DNA of 64,000 nucleotides from Stenotrophomonas sp. MMGLT7 (GTDB lineage: Bacteria; Pseudomonadota; Gammaproteobacteria; Xanthomonadales; Xanthomonadaceae). Each line of letters opens with the position of its first letter. The stretch's first letter is position 1. Both the position numbers and the translations under genes were made by a program. The notes under the pieces were generated by a model. It saw only the letters and a program-made list of their open reading frames with translations. It was not told the DNA's origin and did no database searches. Of this stretch, positions 17,548-26,648 are shown one piece after another. The stretch covers positions 124,001 through 188,000 of the forward strand of contig NZ_JAJOZS010000007.1 of the NCBI RefSeq assembly GCF_021168555.1, read 5' to 3'.

Positions 17548-17682
17548 CCGGGATTGGGGATTCGGGATTCGGGATTCGCAAGGGCGAGCCGCTGCCCTGC
17601 CCTGGAATCCCGCCCGCTTTTCCCGATCCCCGTTCCTCGCAGCCGCAGGGCTGTCCATCCCCAATCCCGAATCTCGAATCCC
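17548..17682 (+). repeat. GGGATTC-heptad palindromic repeat, copy 6 (pstB-phoU gap)
   Basis: Left arm GGGATTGGGGATTCGGGATT (17551-17570) and onward, right arm of AATCCC heptads (17660-17681), and a diverged middle with CTCGCAGCCGCAGGGCTG (17636-17653) in place of the usual core. Unlike copies 2-5 it is not needed as coding sequence: phoU starts seven bases after it. The left arm has four G tracts. Confidence 0.85.
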
Positions 17683-17688
17683 ACCGCC

Positions 17689-18396
17689 ATGACCACACCC
17701 ACCGACCACATCGTCAAGAGCTACGACGAAGAACAACAGCGCCTGGCCGCGGAGATCGTGCGCATGGGCGAGACCGCCGTCGCCCAGCTGGAAGCTGCGC
17801 TGGACGTGGTGGAACGGCGCGACGACAACGCCGCCCAGCGCATCGTCATCAACGACGAGGCGATCGACGCGCTGGAGAGTTCGATCAGCCACGACGTCAT
17901 GCGCCTGGCGCTGCGCGGGCCGATGGCGCGCGACCTGCGCGAGATCCTCGCCGGCCTGCGCATCCCCGCCGACATCGAGCGCATCGGCGACTACGCGGCC
18001 AACGTCGCCAAGCGCTCGATCGCGCTCAACACCGCCCCGCCGATGCCGCAGATCCTCGGCCTGCGCGCGCTGGGCAGGCTCGCCGCCGAGCAGGTGCGCC
18101 GCGCACTGGCGGCCTACCAGGCCAACGACGCCGACGCCGCGCTGAAGATCCGCGACGACGATGCGCGCCTGGATGCGCAGTACACCGCGCTGTTCCGCGA
18201 GTTGCTCACCTACATGATGGAAGACCCGCGCAACATCACCCCGTGCACGCACCTGCTGTTCATGGCCAAGAACCTGGAGCGCATCGGCGACCACGCCACC
18301 AACATCGCCGAGAACGTGTGGTTCCTGGTGCATGGCGACCAGCCGCTGCCGCCGCGCGAGAAGCGCGACGACACCAGCACCACCGGCGCCCCCTGA
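17689..18396 (+). CDS. phoU: Phosphate signalling regulator PhoU
   Basis: Negative regulator that couples the Pst transporter to the PhoR-PhoB two-component system and limits phosphate uptake. The product is 235 residues with two PhoU helical bundles; the metal-binding motifs ADIERIGDYAANVAK (about residue 96) and NLERIGDHATNIAE (about 200) are both intact. The ATG at 17689 lies just past the repeat; the frame is open through the repeat but there is no better start. phoR and phoB are not in the window. Confidence 0.95.
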   Translation: MTTPTDHIVKSYDEEQQRLAAEIVRMGETAVAQLEAALDVVERRDDNAAQRIVINDEAIDALESSISHDVMRLALRGPMARDLREILAGLRIPADIERIGDYAANVAKRSIALNTAPPMPQILGLRALGRLAAEQVRRALAAYQANDADAALKIRDDDARLDAQYTALFRELLTYMMEDPRNITPCTHLLFMAKNLERIGDHATNIAENVWFLVHGDQPLPPREKRDDTSTTGAP

Positions 18397-18529
18397 ACCG
18401 CATCGCCGGAGTTGTCGTCGTGTGTCGTCCGTGACACAAAAATTCCGGGAAACTTAATAGGCGATTCACCGGCAAAAACCTAATGTTCGCCCTGCAGGCA
18501 GGACTGTCCTGTCCTACGCAAGGAGAAGC

Positions 18530-18856
18530 ATGATGAAACGACTGATCGCCCCCCTGCTGGCATTCTCGCTGCTGGCTTCCGGCCTGGCCGTCGCCGCGCC
18601 GCAGGATCCGCCCCGCAACTCCGACCGCAACCACCAGGACGATCACCGCGACCAGCATGGCCAGCAGCAGCGCCAGCCGCCGCGCAAGGGCGAGCGCCTG
18701 GCCCAGGATCGCCGCGGCGAGCGCGTGGACGACTACGGCAGGCATGGCCTCAAGCGCCCGCCCAAGGGCCACGAGTGGCGCAAGGTGGACGACCGCTACG
18801 TGCTGATCGCGGTAGCCACCGGCATCGTCACCAGCGTCATCGCCAACGGCCGCTGA
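18530..18856 (+). CDS. RcnB-family small periplasmic protein
   Basis: The 108-residue product has a clear signal peptide (MMKRLIAPLLAFSLLASGLA to AVAAP), a middle rich in His, Asp, Gln and Arg, and the RcnB-like C-terminal motif YGRHGLKRPPKGHEWRKVDD followed by YVLIAVATGIVTSVI. RcnB of E. coli modulates nickel/cobalt efflux; the many family members in Xanthomonadaceae are mostly uncharacterised, so metal binding is possible but unproven. AGGAG lies six bases before the ATG. It is probably monocistronic, followed by a strong terminator. Confidence 0.85.
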   Translation: MMKRLIAPLLAFSLLASGLAVAAPQDPPRNSDRNHQDDHRDQHGQQQRQPPRKGERLAQDRRGERVDDYGRHGLKRPPKGHEWRKVDDRYVLIAVATGIVTSVIANGR

Positions 18857-18878
18857 TAGCAAGCACCGCGACACCCGG

Positions 18879-18904
18879 AAAGCCCCGTCAAGGGGCTTTT
18901 CCTT
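18879..18904 (+). terminator. Intrinsic terminator after the RcnB-like gene
   Basis: AAAGCCCC-GTCA-GGGGCTTTT followed by CCTTT: an eight-bp GC-rich stem with an A/T-flanked base, starting about 20 bases after the stop codon. Confidence 0.88.
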
Positions 18905-19142
18905 TGCAGCCGTTCGCATGCGCGGGTATCGAGCGTGACAACGGCCCATGCCGCCCAGCCATGGCAGGTGCGGCTCAACCAGGGCCATCGCACCTCCCGG
19001 ATACGGCACGCGGCCCTGCCCGCCCCGACCCGGCTCGTAGCGGCGATCGCATACGCCGGCAAGGCCTGCGCGGTGCTTCGCCGGCACCATCGGCAGCCTT
19101 GTTTCCGCGGTGCCGGGCGATGCCTCTGTTACCCTATGCGAT

Positions 19143-19790
19143 ATGTCCGAAGTCCCCCAGCCTGCCGTTTCGCAAGCCACGTTCACCCCGATGGCCCAGC
19201 GCTTCCGGGGCTATCTGCCGGTGGTGGTGGACGTGGAGACCGGCGGCTTCGACTGGAACCGGCACGCGCTGCTGGAGATCGCCGCGATCCCGCTGGAGAT
19301 GGACGAGCACGGGCTGCTGCATCCGGGCCAGACCCATAGCGCGCACGTGATCCCGGCGCCGGGAACCGAGATCGATCCCAAGTCGCTGGAAGTCACCGGC
19401 ATCGTGCTCGACCACCCTTTCCGCTTCGCCAAGGCCGAGCGCGAGGCGCTGGACCACATCTTCGCGCCGGTGCGCGCGGCGGTGAAGAAGCATGGCTGCC
19501 AGCGCGCCATCCTGGTCGGCCACAACGCCCACTTCGACCTGAACTTCCTCAACGCCGCGGTCGCGCGCGTGGGCCACAAGCGCAATCCGTTCCATCCCTT
19601 CAGCGTGTTCGACACCGTGACCCTGGCCGGCGTCGCCTACGGGCAGACGGTGCTGGCGCGCGCGGCACAGGCCGCCGGCCTGCACTGGGACGCCAACGAG
19701 GCCCACAGCGCCGTCTACGACACCGAGCAGACCGCGCGGCTGTTCTGCAAGATCGTCAACGCCTGGCCCCGGCATCAGCTCGGCGGCTAG
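19143..19790 (+). CDS. rnt: Ribonuclease T
   Basis: A 3'-5' exoribonuclease that trims the CCA end of tRNA and matures other stable RNAs. The product is 215 residues from the ATG at 19143; a GTG at 19110 is possible but less likely. It has the DEDDh exonuclease signature: Asp30 and Glu32 in VDVETGG, Asp132 in [11 protein letters not shown], His188 and Asp193 in [11 protein letters not shown]. Length and motifs match the Rnt family. It stands alone between the RcnB-like gene and the convergent GGDEF gene. Confidence 0.95.
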   Translation: MSEVPQPAVSQATFTPMAQRFRGYLPVVVDVETGGFDWNRHALLEIAAIPLEMDEHGLLHPGQTHSAHVIPAPGTEIDPKSLEVTGIVLDHPFRFAKAEREALDHIFAPVRAAVKKHGCQRAILVGHNAHFDLNFLNAAVARVGHKRNPFHPFSVFDTVTLAGVAYGQTVLARAAQAAGLHWDANEAHSAVYDTEQTARLFCKIVNAWPRHQLGG

Positions 19791-19988
19791 TGCGCTCTCC
19801 CGGGTTCCTTGGGGCGCGGATCGGGTGGAGCGAGTGGCGGCATTTCGATCGTGAAAAGCCGCGGGGACGACGGGCAAACAGGCGCCACGACTCGCACGAC
19901 ACGGCTGTCGCGCGCCCGCACCGGCCGTTCTGGACATCACTGCCGTCGAGCAGGAACGGCGCGCCCTGCCCGGCAACGGTGGCACGCC

Positions 19989-22900
19989 CTAGCCGCGGCA
20001 GGTACGATCGCGGCCGCCGTTCTTGGCGCGATAGAGCGCGCGGTCCACGCGCTGGTAGAGCGTGGACGCAGTTGCATCGCCTGCCTCCAGGCTCACCACG
20101 CCGGCGCTGAAGGTCACCCGCAGGTCCTCAATCCCGGCCCATCGCCGCTGCTGGTGGAACTTCGCGCGCAGGCGCTCGCACAGCGCCTCGGCCTCGTCGA
20201 TGCCGGTGTTGTTGAGCAGCAGCGCGAACTCCTCCCCGCCCATGCGCGCCGGCACGTCGCTGACGCGGCAGGTATCCCTGAGCAGTTGTGCCGCTTCGCG
20301 CAGCACCGTGTCGCCGACGCCATGCGAATGGCGGTCGTTGACCTGCTTGAAATGGTCCACGTCCAGCGACACCAGGCACAGCGGCGTGCCGTCGCGGCGG
20401 GCGCGGGCGATATCGCGCGCCAGCGCCTCGTCGAACGCGCGCCGGTTGGGCAGCCCGGTCAGGACGTCCTCCAGCGCCTGCCGCTCGAAGGCCTCCGCCT
20501 GGTGGCGCAGCTGTTCGAGCAGGCCGCTCTTCTCGCGGTCGGCGGCCAGCAGGCGTTCGGCCTGCAGCTGCAGGTCGCGGGTACGCTCGTCCACCAGCCG
20601 GGCCAGCCGCAGGTTGCTGGTCCGGTAGCGGTCGATCATGTAGCGGTACAACGCCACCAGGGCCAGCAACAGCAGCAGTCCGGCAATGGCCTGCACGCTG
20701 CGGCGCTGCCAGAACAGCGGCTCGACGGTGAATGCCCACACCGCCTCGCGCTCGCTCCAGGCGCCGCCCGGATGCGCCGCGGCGACGTGCAGGGTGTAGT
20801 CGCCCGGCGGCAGGCCGATGAATTCCACCCCGCGCTGGCGTCCGCGCTCGACCCAGCCGTTGTCCAGGCCCTGCAGCCGGGTACGGTAGACGATGCGGTC
20901 GGACAACAGGTAGCTGAGGCCGACGTACGACACCGCCAGCCGGTGCCCGCCCGGCACCGATATCCTGCCGCCGCGCTGCCATTGCAGCGGCTCGCCGTCG
21001 AGCTTGACGCTTTCGATCACCGCCGGCGGCGGCAGCCGCTGGCGGAACCCCTGCAGCCGCTGCGGATCGGTCGTGGTCAATCCGCCGGCGGTGGCGATCC
21101 ACAGCGTGCCGTCGTGCCGCAGCGCGGCCGAGGGCATGGAACTGCCGTTGCCCTGCGCGTTGGCCATGCCGTCGGCCTCGTTGTAGAGCTCCACATCGAT
21201 GCGCGGGCTGCGGCCGTCGGCGACCGCGTCGAGCGTGGCCAGGTCGGTGCGCAGGACGCCGCGGTTGCTGGTGATCCAGGCATTGCCCAGGCGGTCGAAG
21301 ATCAGCTGGAACACCGTATCGACCGGCATGCCCTGTTCCAGGCCGACCCGCGCCAGCTGGCCGCCGCGGTAGCGGTACAGGCCGCGGTCGCTGGTGATCC
21401 AAACGTCCGCACCGACCTGCTGGAAGCCGAAGATCGTGCGCGCCCCGCCCATCGCGTCCAGGTCGATGCGCTGCACATTGTCGCCGCGCAGCACGCGAAT
21501 GCCCTCGATGGTGCCGATCCACAGCGCGTCGCCGGCCTGGGCGAGCGCGGTGATCAGGCCGCCGGGCATGCCGGCAACCGCCACCGCGTGCGCGCCGGTC
21601 TCGTCCACCCGCACCACGCCGCGCTGGGTCCCCAGCCAGACCGCGCCGTCGCTGCCGACGCTGATCGCACGGACGTTGCCGCGCGCCAGCGCGCCGCCGA
21701 AGTCGTAATGGCGCACGTGGCCGTCCGCGTCGATGCGGAACACGCCATCGCCGTAGGTCCCGGCCCACAGTTCGCCGTCGCGGCCCAGTGCCAGGCTCAG
21801 CACCGACGGCGGCTTGCCGCTGGCGGTCGGCAGCCGCAGCGGCACGATGCTGCGGTCGGGCTGCATCGCGTCCAGGCCGGCCGCCCCCCCGACCCACAGG
21901 CATCCCTGGCCGTCCTCCAGCACCGCGCGCGTGTAGTTGCCGCTCAGGCCGTCGCGCTCGGTGTAGTTGCTGAACAACGTCTCGCGCAGGCGGAACAGGC
22001 CGCCGTTGGCGCCCACCCAGATGTTGCCCTCGGCGTCCTCGAACAGGCTGCTGATGCGGCCATCGGGAACCTGCACGCTGGCCGGCAGGCGCTCCACGCC
22101 GCGACGGCCGACCCGCAGCAGGCCGTTGTTCTCGGTCCCCACCCAGAGATCGCCGTGGCTGTCCTGCAGCATCGCGGTCGGGCGCTCCTGCCCCGGCAGC
22201 CGGTGCTTCAGCACCGGACGGCCATCTTCCATCCGGTACAGGCTGTCCACGGCGGCGATCCACATCGACCCGTCAGCGGCGCGGTACGGCCAGGCCAGCC
22301 CCGAGGGCAGGCCGAAGCCGGCCGGGGTGCCGTGGTAGGCCCCCGACGCATCCCGGTACGCCAGGCCGTCGAAGGTCCCCACCCAGACCCGGTCGTCGCC
22401 ATCGACGGCCATCTGCATGTAGCTCATCGACAGCGGCACGTCGGCCGGAGGCGTCTCGTAGTGCACGCGCCCGGAGGCCGGGTCCAGGTATCCCAGGCCG
22501 TTGCCCTCGAACAGCAGCCACAGCCGGCCGCGGCTGTCCATCTGCATGGCCTGGATGATCACCTGCGGCGCGGACGCCTGCCGCGGCCACATGGTCCATT
22601 CGCCATCGGTCCGGCGCCGGCTGACGTTGCCGCGCGAATCGCTGATCCACAACGCCCCCTCGGCGTCGACGAACAGCGTGCCCACGCCGTTGTCCAGCAG
22701 TGCCGGACGGGTACTGCGGTCGATCACGGTGAAGTCCAGCCCGTTGTAGCGCACCAGGCCTTCCCAGGTGGCGAACCACAGGTGGCCCTCGGGCGTCTGC
22801 ACGATGTCGCGGATGGAGTTGTGCGGCAACCCGTTGCGCGAGGTCCACACGTCCACCGCGTAGTCGCGCAGCGGCGGCGGTTCGTCGCCCTGCGCCCTGG

Positions 22901-23021
22901 CCAGCGCCGGGACCAGCATGCACAGCCACACCAGCAACATGCGCCAGCCGACAAGTTCCCTGCACGTGCGTCCCGGAGCCGGGACGACTGTCATTGGCGC
23001 ACGGGTTTCGTCGGTGACCAT
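19989..23021 (-). CDS. Beta-propeller/Y_Y_Y sensor diguanylate cyclase
   Basis: Predicted membrane protein making cyclic di-GMP in response to a periplasmic signal. The 1010-residue product starts with a signal or anchor segment (WRMLLVWLCMLVPALARAQG), followed by a large periplasmic region of two-component-regulator propeller repeats (GHLWFATWEGLVRYNG, GAVWLGTQRGVVRVD, DALWIGTIEGIRVLRG). A Y_Y_Y domain ends in WSEREAVWAFTVEPLFW; a membrane helix (AIAGLLLLLALVALYRYM) and coiled coil precede the GGDEF domain. The active site is GGEEF (928-932), and the inhibitory site RVSD (919-922) lies five residues before it, so product inhibition is expected. The exact start is uncertain (internal Met before the helix). 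It may be cotranscribed with the two-component genes upstream, 55 bases away. Confidence 0.9.
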   Translation of the reverse strand: MVTDETRAPMTVVPAPGRTCRELVGWRMLLVWLCMLVPALARAQGDEPPPLRDYAVDVWTSRNGLPHNSIRDIVQTPEGHLWFATWEGLVRYNGLDFTVIDRSTRPALLDNGVGTLFVDAEGALWISDSRGNVSRRRTDGEWTMWPRQASAPQVIIQAMQMDSRGRLWLLFEGNGLGYLDPASGRVHYETPPADVPLSMSYMQMAVDGDDRVWVGTFDGLAYRDASGAYHGTPAGFGLPSGLAWPYRAADGSMWIAAVDSLYRMEDGRPVLKHRLPGQERPTAMLQDSHGDLWVGTENNGLLRVGRRGVERLPASVQVPDGRISSLFEDAEGNIWVGANGGLFRLRETLFSNYTERDGLSGNYTRAVLEDGQGCLWVGGAAGLDAMQPDRSIVPLRLPTASGKPPSVLSLALGRDGELWAGTYGDGVFRIDADGHVRHYDFGGALARGNVRAISVGSDGAVWLGTQRGVVRVDETGAHAVAVAGMPGGLITALAQAGDALWIGTIEGIRVLRGDNVQRIDLDAMGGARTIFGFQQVGADVWITSDRGLYRYRGGQLARVGLEQGMPVDTVFQLIFDRLGNAWITSNRGVLRTDLATLDAVADGRSPRIDVELYNEADGMANAQGNGSSMPSAALRHDGTLWIATAGGLTTTDPQRLQGFRQRLPPPAVIESVKLDGEPLQWQRGGRISVPGGHRLAVSYVGLSYLLSDRIVYRTRLQGLDNGWVERGRQRGVEFIGLPPGDYTLHVAAAHPGGAWSEREAVWAFTVEPLFWQRRSVQAIAGLLLLLALVALYRYMIDRYRTSNLRLARLVDERTRDLQLQAERLLAADREKSGLLEQLRHQAEAFERQALEDVLTGLPNRRAFDEALARDIARARRDGTPLCLVSLDVDHFKQVNDRHSHGVGDTVLREAAQLLRDTCRVSDVPARMGGEEFALLLNNTGIDEAEALCERLRAKFHQQRRWAGIEDLRVTFSAGVVSLEAGDATASTLYQRVDRALYRAKNGGRDRTCRG

Positions 23022-23076
23022 GACCGCATTGTAAAAGGGCAGGCGCCCTGCGCATGCGGATTCTGGCCCGCGGCCG

Positions 23077-24477
23077 TCACGCCGCCGGCGCCGCGGCCCA
23101 CTCCACGCGTGCCTCGAGCCCGCCTTCGGGGCGGTTGTGCAGGCCGAGGACCGCGCCGTCCTTCTCCGCCAGCGCGCGGGCGATCGTGAGCCCCAGCCCG
23201 GCGCCGCCGGTCTGCCGCGAGCGCGAGGTCTCCAGCCGCACGAACGGATCGAGCACCGCCTCCAGCTGGTCCGGCGGCAGCCCCGGCCCGCGGTCGCGGA
23301 CCGATACCACCACCCGGCCGTCGCGCCGCGTCGCGGCGACCCGGGCCGAACCGCCGTACTTGAGCGCGTTGTCGACCAGGTTGGAGAACAGCCGGTGCGT
23401 GGCCAGCGGCCTGAGCATCAGCACCGCGCCGCAGCCCTGTTCGAACACGGCGTCGCCACCGCCATCGGCGGCGTCGGCGACCACGCTTTCCAGCAGCGAA
23501 TCCAGATCCAGCGCCAGCGGCTGCTCGGACGATTCGGCGCTGCGCGCCAGTTCCAGTCCCTCCCGAATCAGGGCCTGCATCGCCGCCAGGTCGGCGACCA
23601 GGCGTTCGCGCAGGGCCTCGTCGGGCACGTTCTCCAGGCGCAGCCGCAGCCGTGTCAGCGGGGTCTGCAGGTCGTGGGTGATCGCCGCCAGCATCTGCGT
23701 GCGTTCGCCCAGGTGGCGCTGCAGGCGCTGCTGCATGGCGTTGAAGGCCATCGCCGCGTTGCGCACCTCGGTCGGTCCCTCGACCGGCACCGGCTCGCGC
23801 TGCAGATCGCGCCCGAGCGCCGCGGCGGCGCCGGACAGGCCCTTGAGCGGCGCACTGGCGATGCGCGACACCGCATACGCCAGCAGCGCCATGGCCACCG
23901 CCAGCAGCGAAAGGAACAGCGGATCGACCGGCGACAGGCTGTCGCGCACCACCGGCGGCGATTCCAGGCCCAGGCGCAGCGGGGTGCCGTCGTGCAGCCG
24001 CAGCGACACCAGCCGGCACGCCGGCGGCAGCAGCCCCGCTTCCTCGTCGCCGTCGCGCTCGCCTGCAGCGGCGTGGCGGGCACCGGGCGGCGGCAGGAAG
24101 TCCGGCAGCCGCGGCGCGCAGTGGCGGTAGCCGGCATGCTCCACCCGCGCCTGCGCCAGCAGCCCGCCACGCGCGGCCAGCAGCGCGGCAAAATCGGCAT
24201 CGCCGCCGTGCCCCTGCGCATCGGCCGGCGCCGGGCGCACGCCGGGCCCGCCCAGATCGAGCAGCTTGGCGCGCAGTTCCTGAGGCGCCCCGTCCAGCAG
24301 TTCGACATAGCCCTGCAGGCGGTCGGCGGTACGCGCCATCTCCTGCCGCTCGAAGTCCTGCCGGCGCCTGGCGTTGGCCAGCAGCGTGGCGACCACCGCG
24401 GCGGCCAGCATGCCCAGCAGCAGGATCAGGAACAGCCGCCCGGCCATCGACGACAGGTAGCCGCGCAGGCGCCTCAT
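23077..24477 (-). CDS. Sensor histidine kinase next to macABC
   Basis: Inner-membrane sensor kinase of the EnvZ/QseC type. The product is 466 residues from the ATG that overlaps the response regulator stop (ATGA). It has membrane helices at about 13-34 and 186-205 flanking a 150-residue periplasmic domain, then HAMP, phosphoacceptor His268 in AAITHDLQTPLTRLR, N box HRLFSNLVDNALKYG, G1 DRGPGLP and G2 GGAGLGLTIARALAE. The operon runs divergently from macA, and similar kinase/regulator pairs adjoin macABC in Stenotrophomonas, so control of that efflux pump is likely. The signal is unknown. Confidence 0.92.
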   Translation of the reverse strand: MRRLRGYLSSMAGRLFLILLLGMLAAAVVATLLANARRRQDFERQEMARTADRLQGYVELLDGAPQELRAKLLDLGGPGVRPAPADAQGHGGDADFAALLAARGGLLAQARVEHAGYRHCAPRLPDFLPPPGARHAAAGERDGDEEAGLLPPACRLVSLRLHDGTPLRLGLESPPVVRDSLSPVDPLFLSLLAVAMALLAYAVSRIASAPLKGLSGAAAALGRDLQREPVPVEGPTEVRNAAMAFNAMQQRLQRHLGERTQMLAAITHDLQTPLTRLRLRLENVPDEALRERLVADLAAMQALIREGLELARSAESSEQPLALDLDSLLESVVADAADGGGDAVFEQGCGAVLMLRPLATHRLFSNLVDNALKYGGSARVAATRRDGRVVVSVRDRGPGLPPDQLEAVLDPFVRLETSRSRQTGGAGLGLTIARALAEKDGAVLGLHNRPEGGLEARVEWAAAPAA

Positions 24478-25193
24478 TCCAGCGTCACCGCCGCCGCCAG
24501 CACGTAGCCCTCGTTGCGCACGGTCTTGATCAGGCCGCCGGCATCGCCCAGCTTGTGCCGCAGGCGGCTGATCTGCAGGTCGATCGCCCGCTCCTGCGCC
24601 TCGTACTGGCGGCCGCTGCTCAGCACCACCAGCTGCTCGCGGGTGAGCACCTTGTTGGCCTGGCCGGCGAACACCCGCAGCAGGCGGAACTCGGCGCCGG
24701 ACAGCACCACCACCCGGCCGGCCGGATCGACCAGGTGGCGGTGTTCCAGGTCGAAGGTCCAGCCCTCGATGCGCGCGCGGCGCACCGCCAGCGGTAGCAG
24801 GTTGGCGGGAAGCGCCTCGGTCCGGCGCAGCACGTTGCGGATGCGCGCCAGCAGCTCGCGCGGCTCGAACGGCTTGGGCAGGTAGTCGTCGGCGCCCATT
24901 TCCAGGCCGAGCACGCGGTCGATCGGCTCGGAGCGGGCGGTGAGCATGATCACCGGCGTGGCCGAGCGCGCGCGCAGGTCGCGGCACAGCGTCAGGCCGT
25001 CCTCGCCCGGCAGGTTGAGGTCGAGCACGATCAGGTCCACGTGCTCGCGTTCCAGCACCTGGCGCATCTGCGCGCCGTCGCTGGCAGTGCCGACCTGGTA
25101 GCCGGCGCGGCCGAGCTGCTCGGCCAGCAGGGTGCGGATGTCGACGTCGTCGTCGACCACCAGCAGGCGGTGCATCGTCTGTTCTTCCGTCAT
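24474..25193 (-). CDS. OmpR-family response regulator
   Basis: DNA-binding partner of the downstream kinase. The 239-residue product (starting MTEEQTMHR; a start at the second Met, 25175, is equally possible) has a receiver domain with acidic pocket VVDDD, phosphoacceptor Asp58 in [13 protein letters not shown], Thr in MLTARSE and Lys in [11 protein letters not shown]. The C-terminal winged helix contains VLTREQLV and [17 protein letters not shown]. The frame stays open far upstream but lacks family similarity there. A pair of 10-bp direct repeats in the divergent promoter region is a candidate binding site. Confidence 0.93.
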   Translation of the reverse strand: MTEEQTMHRLLVVDDDVDIRTLLAEQLGRAGYQVGTASDGAQMRQVLEREHVDLIVLDLNLPGEDGLTLCRDLRARSATPVIMLTARSEPIDRVLGLEMGADDYLPKPFEPRELLARIRNVLRRTEALPANLLPLAVRRARIEGWTFDLEHRHLVDPAGRVVVLSGAEFRLLRVFAGQANKVLTREQLVVLSSGRQYEAQERAIDLQISRLRHKLGDAGGLIKTVRNEGYVLAAAVTLE

Positions 25194-25274
25194 GCGGCGA
25201 TGATCCATCCTAGCCGATCGCCGCGCGCTTGCCGGCGCATGTCGGCGCGTATCGGCCGGCGCCGCCGAAACATT

Positions 25275-25315
25275 GCGACACATCCGGCAGCGCGCCCGAT
25301 ACATGCCGATACACG
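25275..25315 (+). promoter_or_regulatory. Direct repeats in the macA/regulator divergent promoter
   Basis: Two tandem decamers, CCGATACATG (25296-25305) and CCGATACACG (25306-25315), and a related GCGACACATC about 21 bases upstream (25275), lie on one helical face about 85 bases before macA. Ten-base direct repeats are typical of OmpR-family sites. Function is inferred from the divergent response regulator. Confidence 0.45.
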
Positions 25316-25398
25316 CCGTGCATTGAGGCCGGCGCACCGCGCCGGCCAGACTTGTCGCCGACGCCGCACGACGCGGCCCAGCGGACAGGTCCAGCCCA

Positions 25399-26637
25399 GT
25401 GAAACCCCGTTTGCCCAAGAGCCGGCGCGGCCGCATCGCGCTCGCGATCGCCGTCGTGCTGCTGGTCGCGCTGCTGGTGCTGTGGTGGCTGAAGCCGCCG
25501 CCGCCCCCCACCCTGGCGTCCTCGCCGGTGACCCGCGGCGACGTCGAGCAGACGGTCGAGGCGACCGGCACGATCAAGCCGTCGCGGCTGGTCAGCGTCG
25601 GCGCGCAGGTGTCCGGCCGGATCGAGTCGCTGAAGGTCGGGCTCGGCGACCAGGTCAAGGCCGGCGACCTGATCGCCGAGATCGATTCGCGCACCCAGCT
25701 CAACACCCTCAAGAGCGCCCAGGCCGCGCTGCAGAACGCCCGCGCCAGCCGCGACGCGCAGGTCGCCAACCTGCGCGCCTACGAACTGGCGTTCAAGCGC
25801 CAGCAGCGGATGCTGGCCGCCGAGGCGACCTCGCAGGCCGACTACGACAGCGCCCGCGCCACCCTGGAGGCCACCCGCGCGCAGATCGCCGCGCTCGACG
25901 CCACCATCGCCCAGCAGCAGACCACGGTGGACACCGCTCAGACCAACCTGGGCTACACCCGGATCACCGCGCCGATGGACGGCACCGTGGTGGCGGTGGT
26001 GTCCAAGCAGGGGCAGACGGTCAACGCCAACCAGAGCGCGCCGACCATCGTCATGCTCGGCGACCTGGACACGATGACGGTGTACGCCGAGATCTCCGAG
26101 GCCGACGTGGTCAAGACCCGGGAGGGCCAGCAGGTGTACTTCACCATCCTCGGCAACCCCGACAAGCGCTACGCCAGCACCCTGCGCGACATCGCCCCGG
26201 CACCGGAATCGGTGACCGACGAGGACAGCAGCTCCTCCAGCAGCAGTTCCTCCAGCACCTCCACCTCGAGCACCGCGATCTACTACAACGGCCTGTTCGA
26301 CGTGGACAACGCCGACCACGCGCTGCGCACCTACATGACCGCGCAGGTGAGCATCGTGCTCGGACAGGCCCGCAACGTGCTGACCATTCCCTCGGCCGCG
26401 CTCGGCGCCAAGGGCAAGGACGGCAGCTACACGGTGCAGGTGGTGTCCGCCGATGGCCGCCCGCAGCCGCGCAAGGTCGTGGTCGGCCTGGACAACAACG
26501 CCAGCGCCGAGATCAGGAGCGGCCTGAGCGAAGGCGAGCGGGTGGTGGTCGGCGAAGCCACCGCCGCGACCCGCGCCGAGTCCGCGCAGAAGAACCAGCA
26601 GCGCCGAGGCCCCGGCGGCCCGCCGCCGATGATGTGA
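25399..26637 (+). CDS. macA: MacA-type periplasmic adaptor of a tripartite efflux pump
   Basis: Membrane fusion protein connecting MacB to the outer membrane channel. The product is 412 residues, starting with GTG; one N-terminal membrane anchor ([19 protein letters not shown], about residues 12-31), split lipoyl domain ([20 protein letters not shown] and [13 protein letters not shown]), a long coiled-coil hairpin and beta-barrel. An unusual run of ten Ser, then Thr/Ser, occurs around residues 276-291, in a region where adaptors usually have a loop. The C terminus is Gln/Gly/Pro-rich ([11 protein letters not shown]). It is followed 11 bases later by macB. Confidence 0.92.
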   Translation: MKPRLPKSRRGRIALAIAVVLLVALLVLWWLKPPPPPTLASSPVTRGDVEQTVEATGTIKPSRLVSVGAQVSGRIESLKVGLGDQVKAGDLIAEIDSRTQLNTLKSAQAALQNARASRDAQVANLRAYELAFKRQQRMLAAEATSQADYDSARATLEATRAQIAALDATIAQQQTTVDTAQTNLGYTRITAPMDGTVVAVVSKQGQTVNANQSAPTIVMLGDLDTMTVYAEISEADVVKTREGQQVYFTILGNPDKRYASTLRDIAPAPESVTDEDSSSSSSSSSSTSTSSTAIYYNGLFDVDNADHALRTYMTAQVSIVLGQARNVLTIPSAALGAKGKDGSYTVQVVSADGRPQPRKVVVGLDNNASAEIRSGLSEGERVVVGEATAATRAESAQKNQQRRGPGGPPPMM

Positions 26638-26648
26638 GAGGCGCAGCC

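Noticed and set aside
18422-18437. GTGTC-N6-GACAC operator before the RcnB-like gene
   Set aside because: Only five-base arms, no second copy, and no adjacent regulator; too weak to call.
19809-23189. Plus-strand open frame of over 1100 codons
   Set aside because: It is antisense to the propeller-GGDEF gene, which has clear domains; the plus translation is His/Gln/Ala-rich without motifs.
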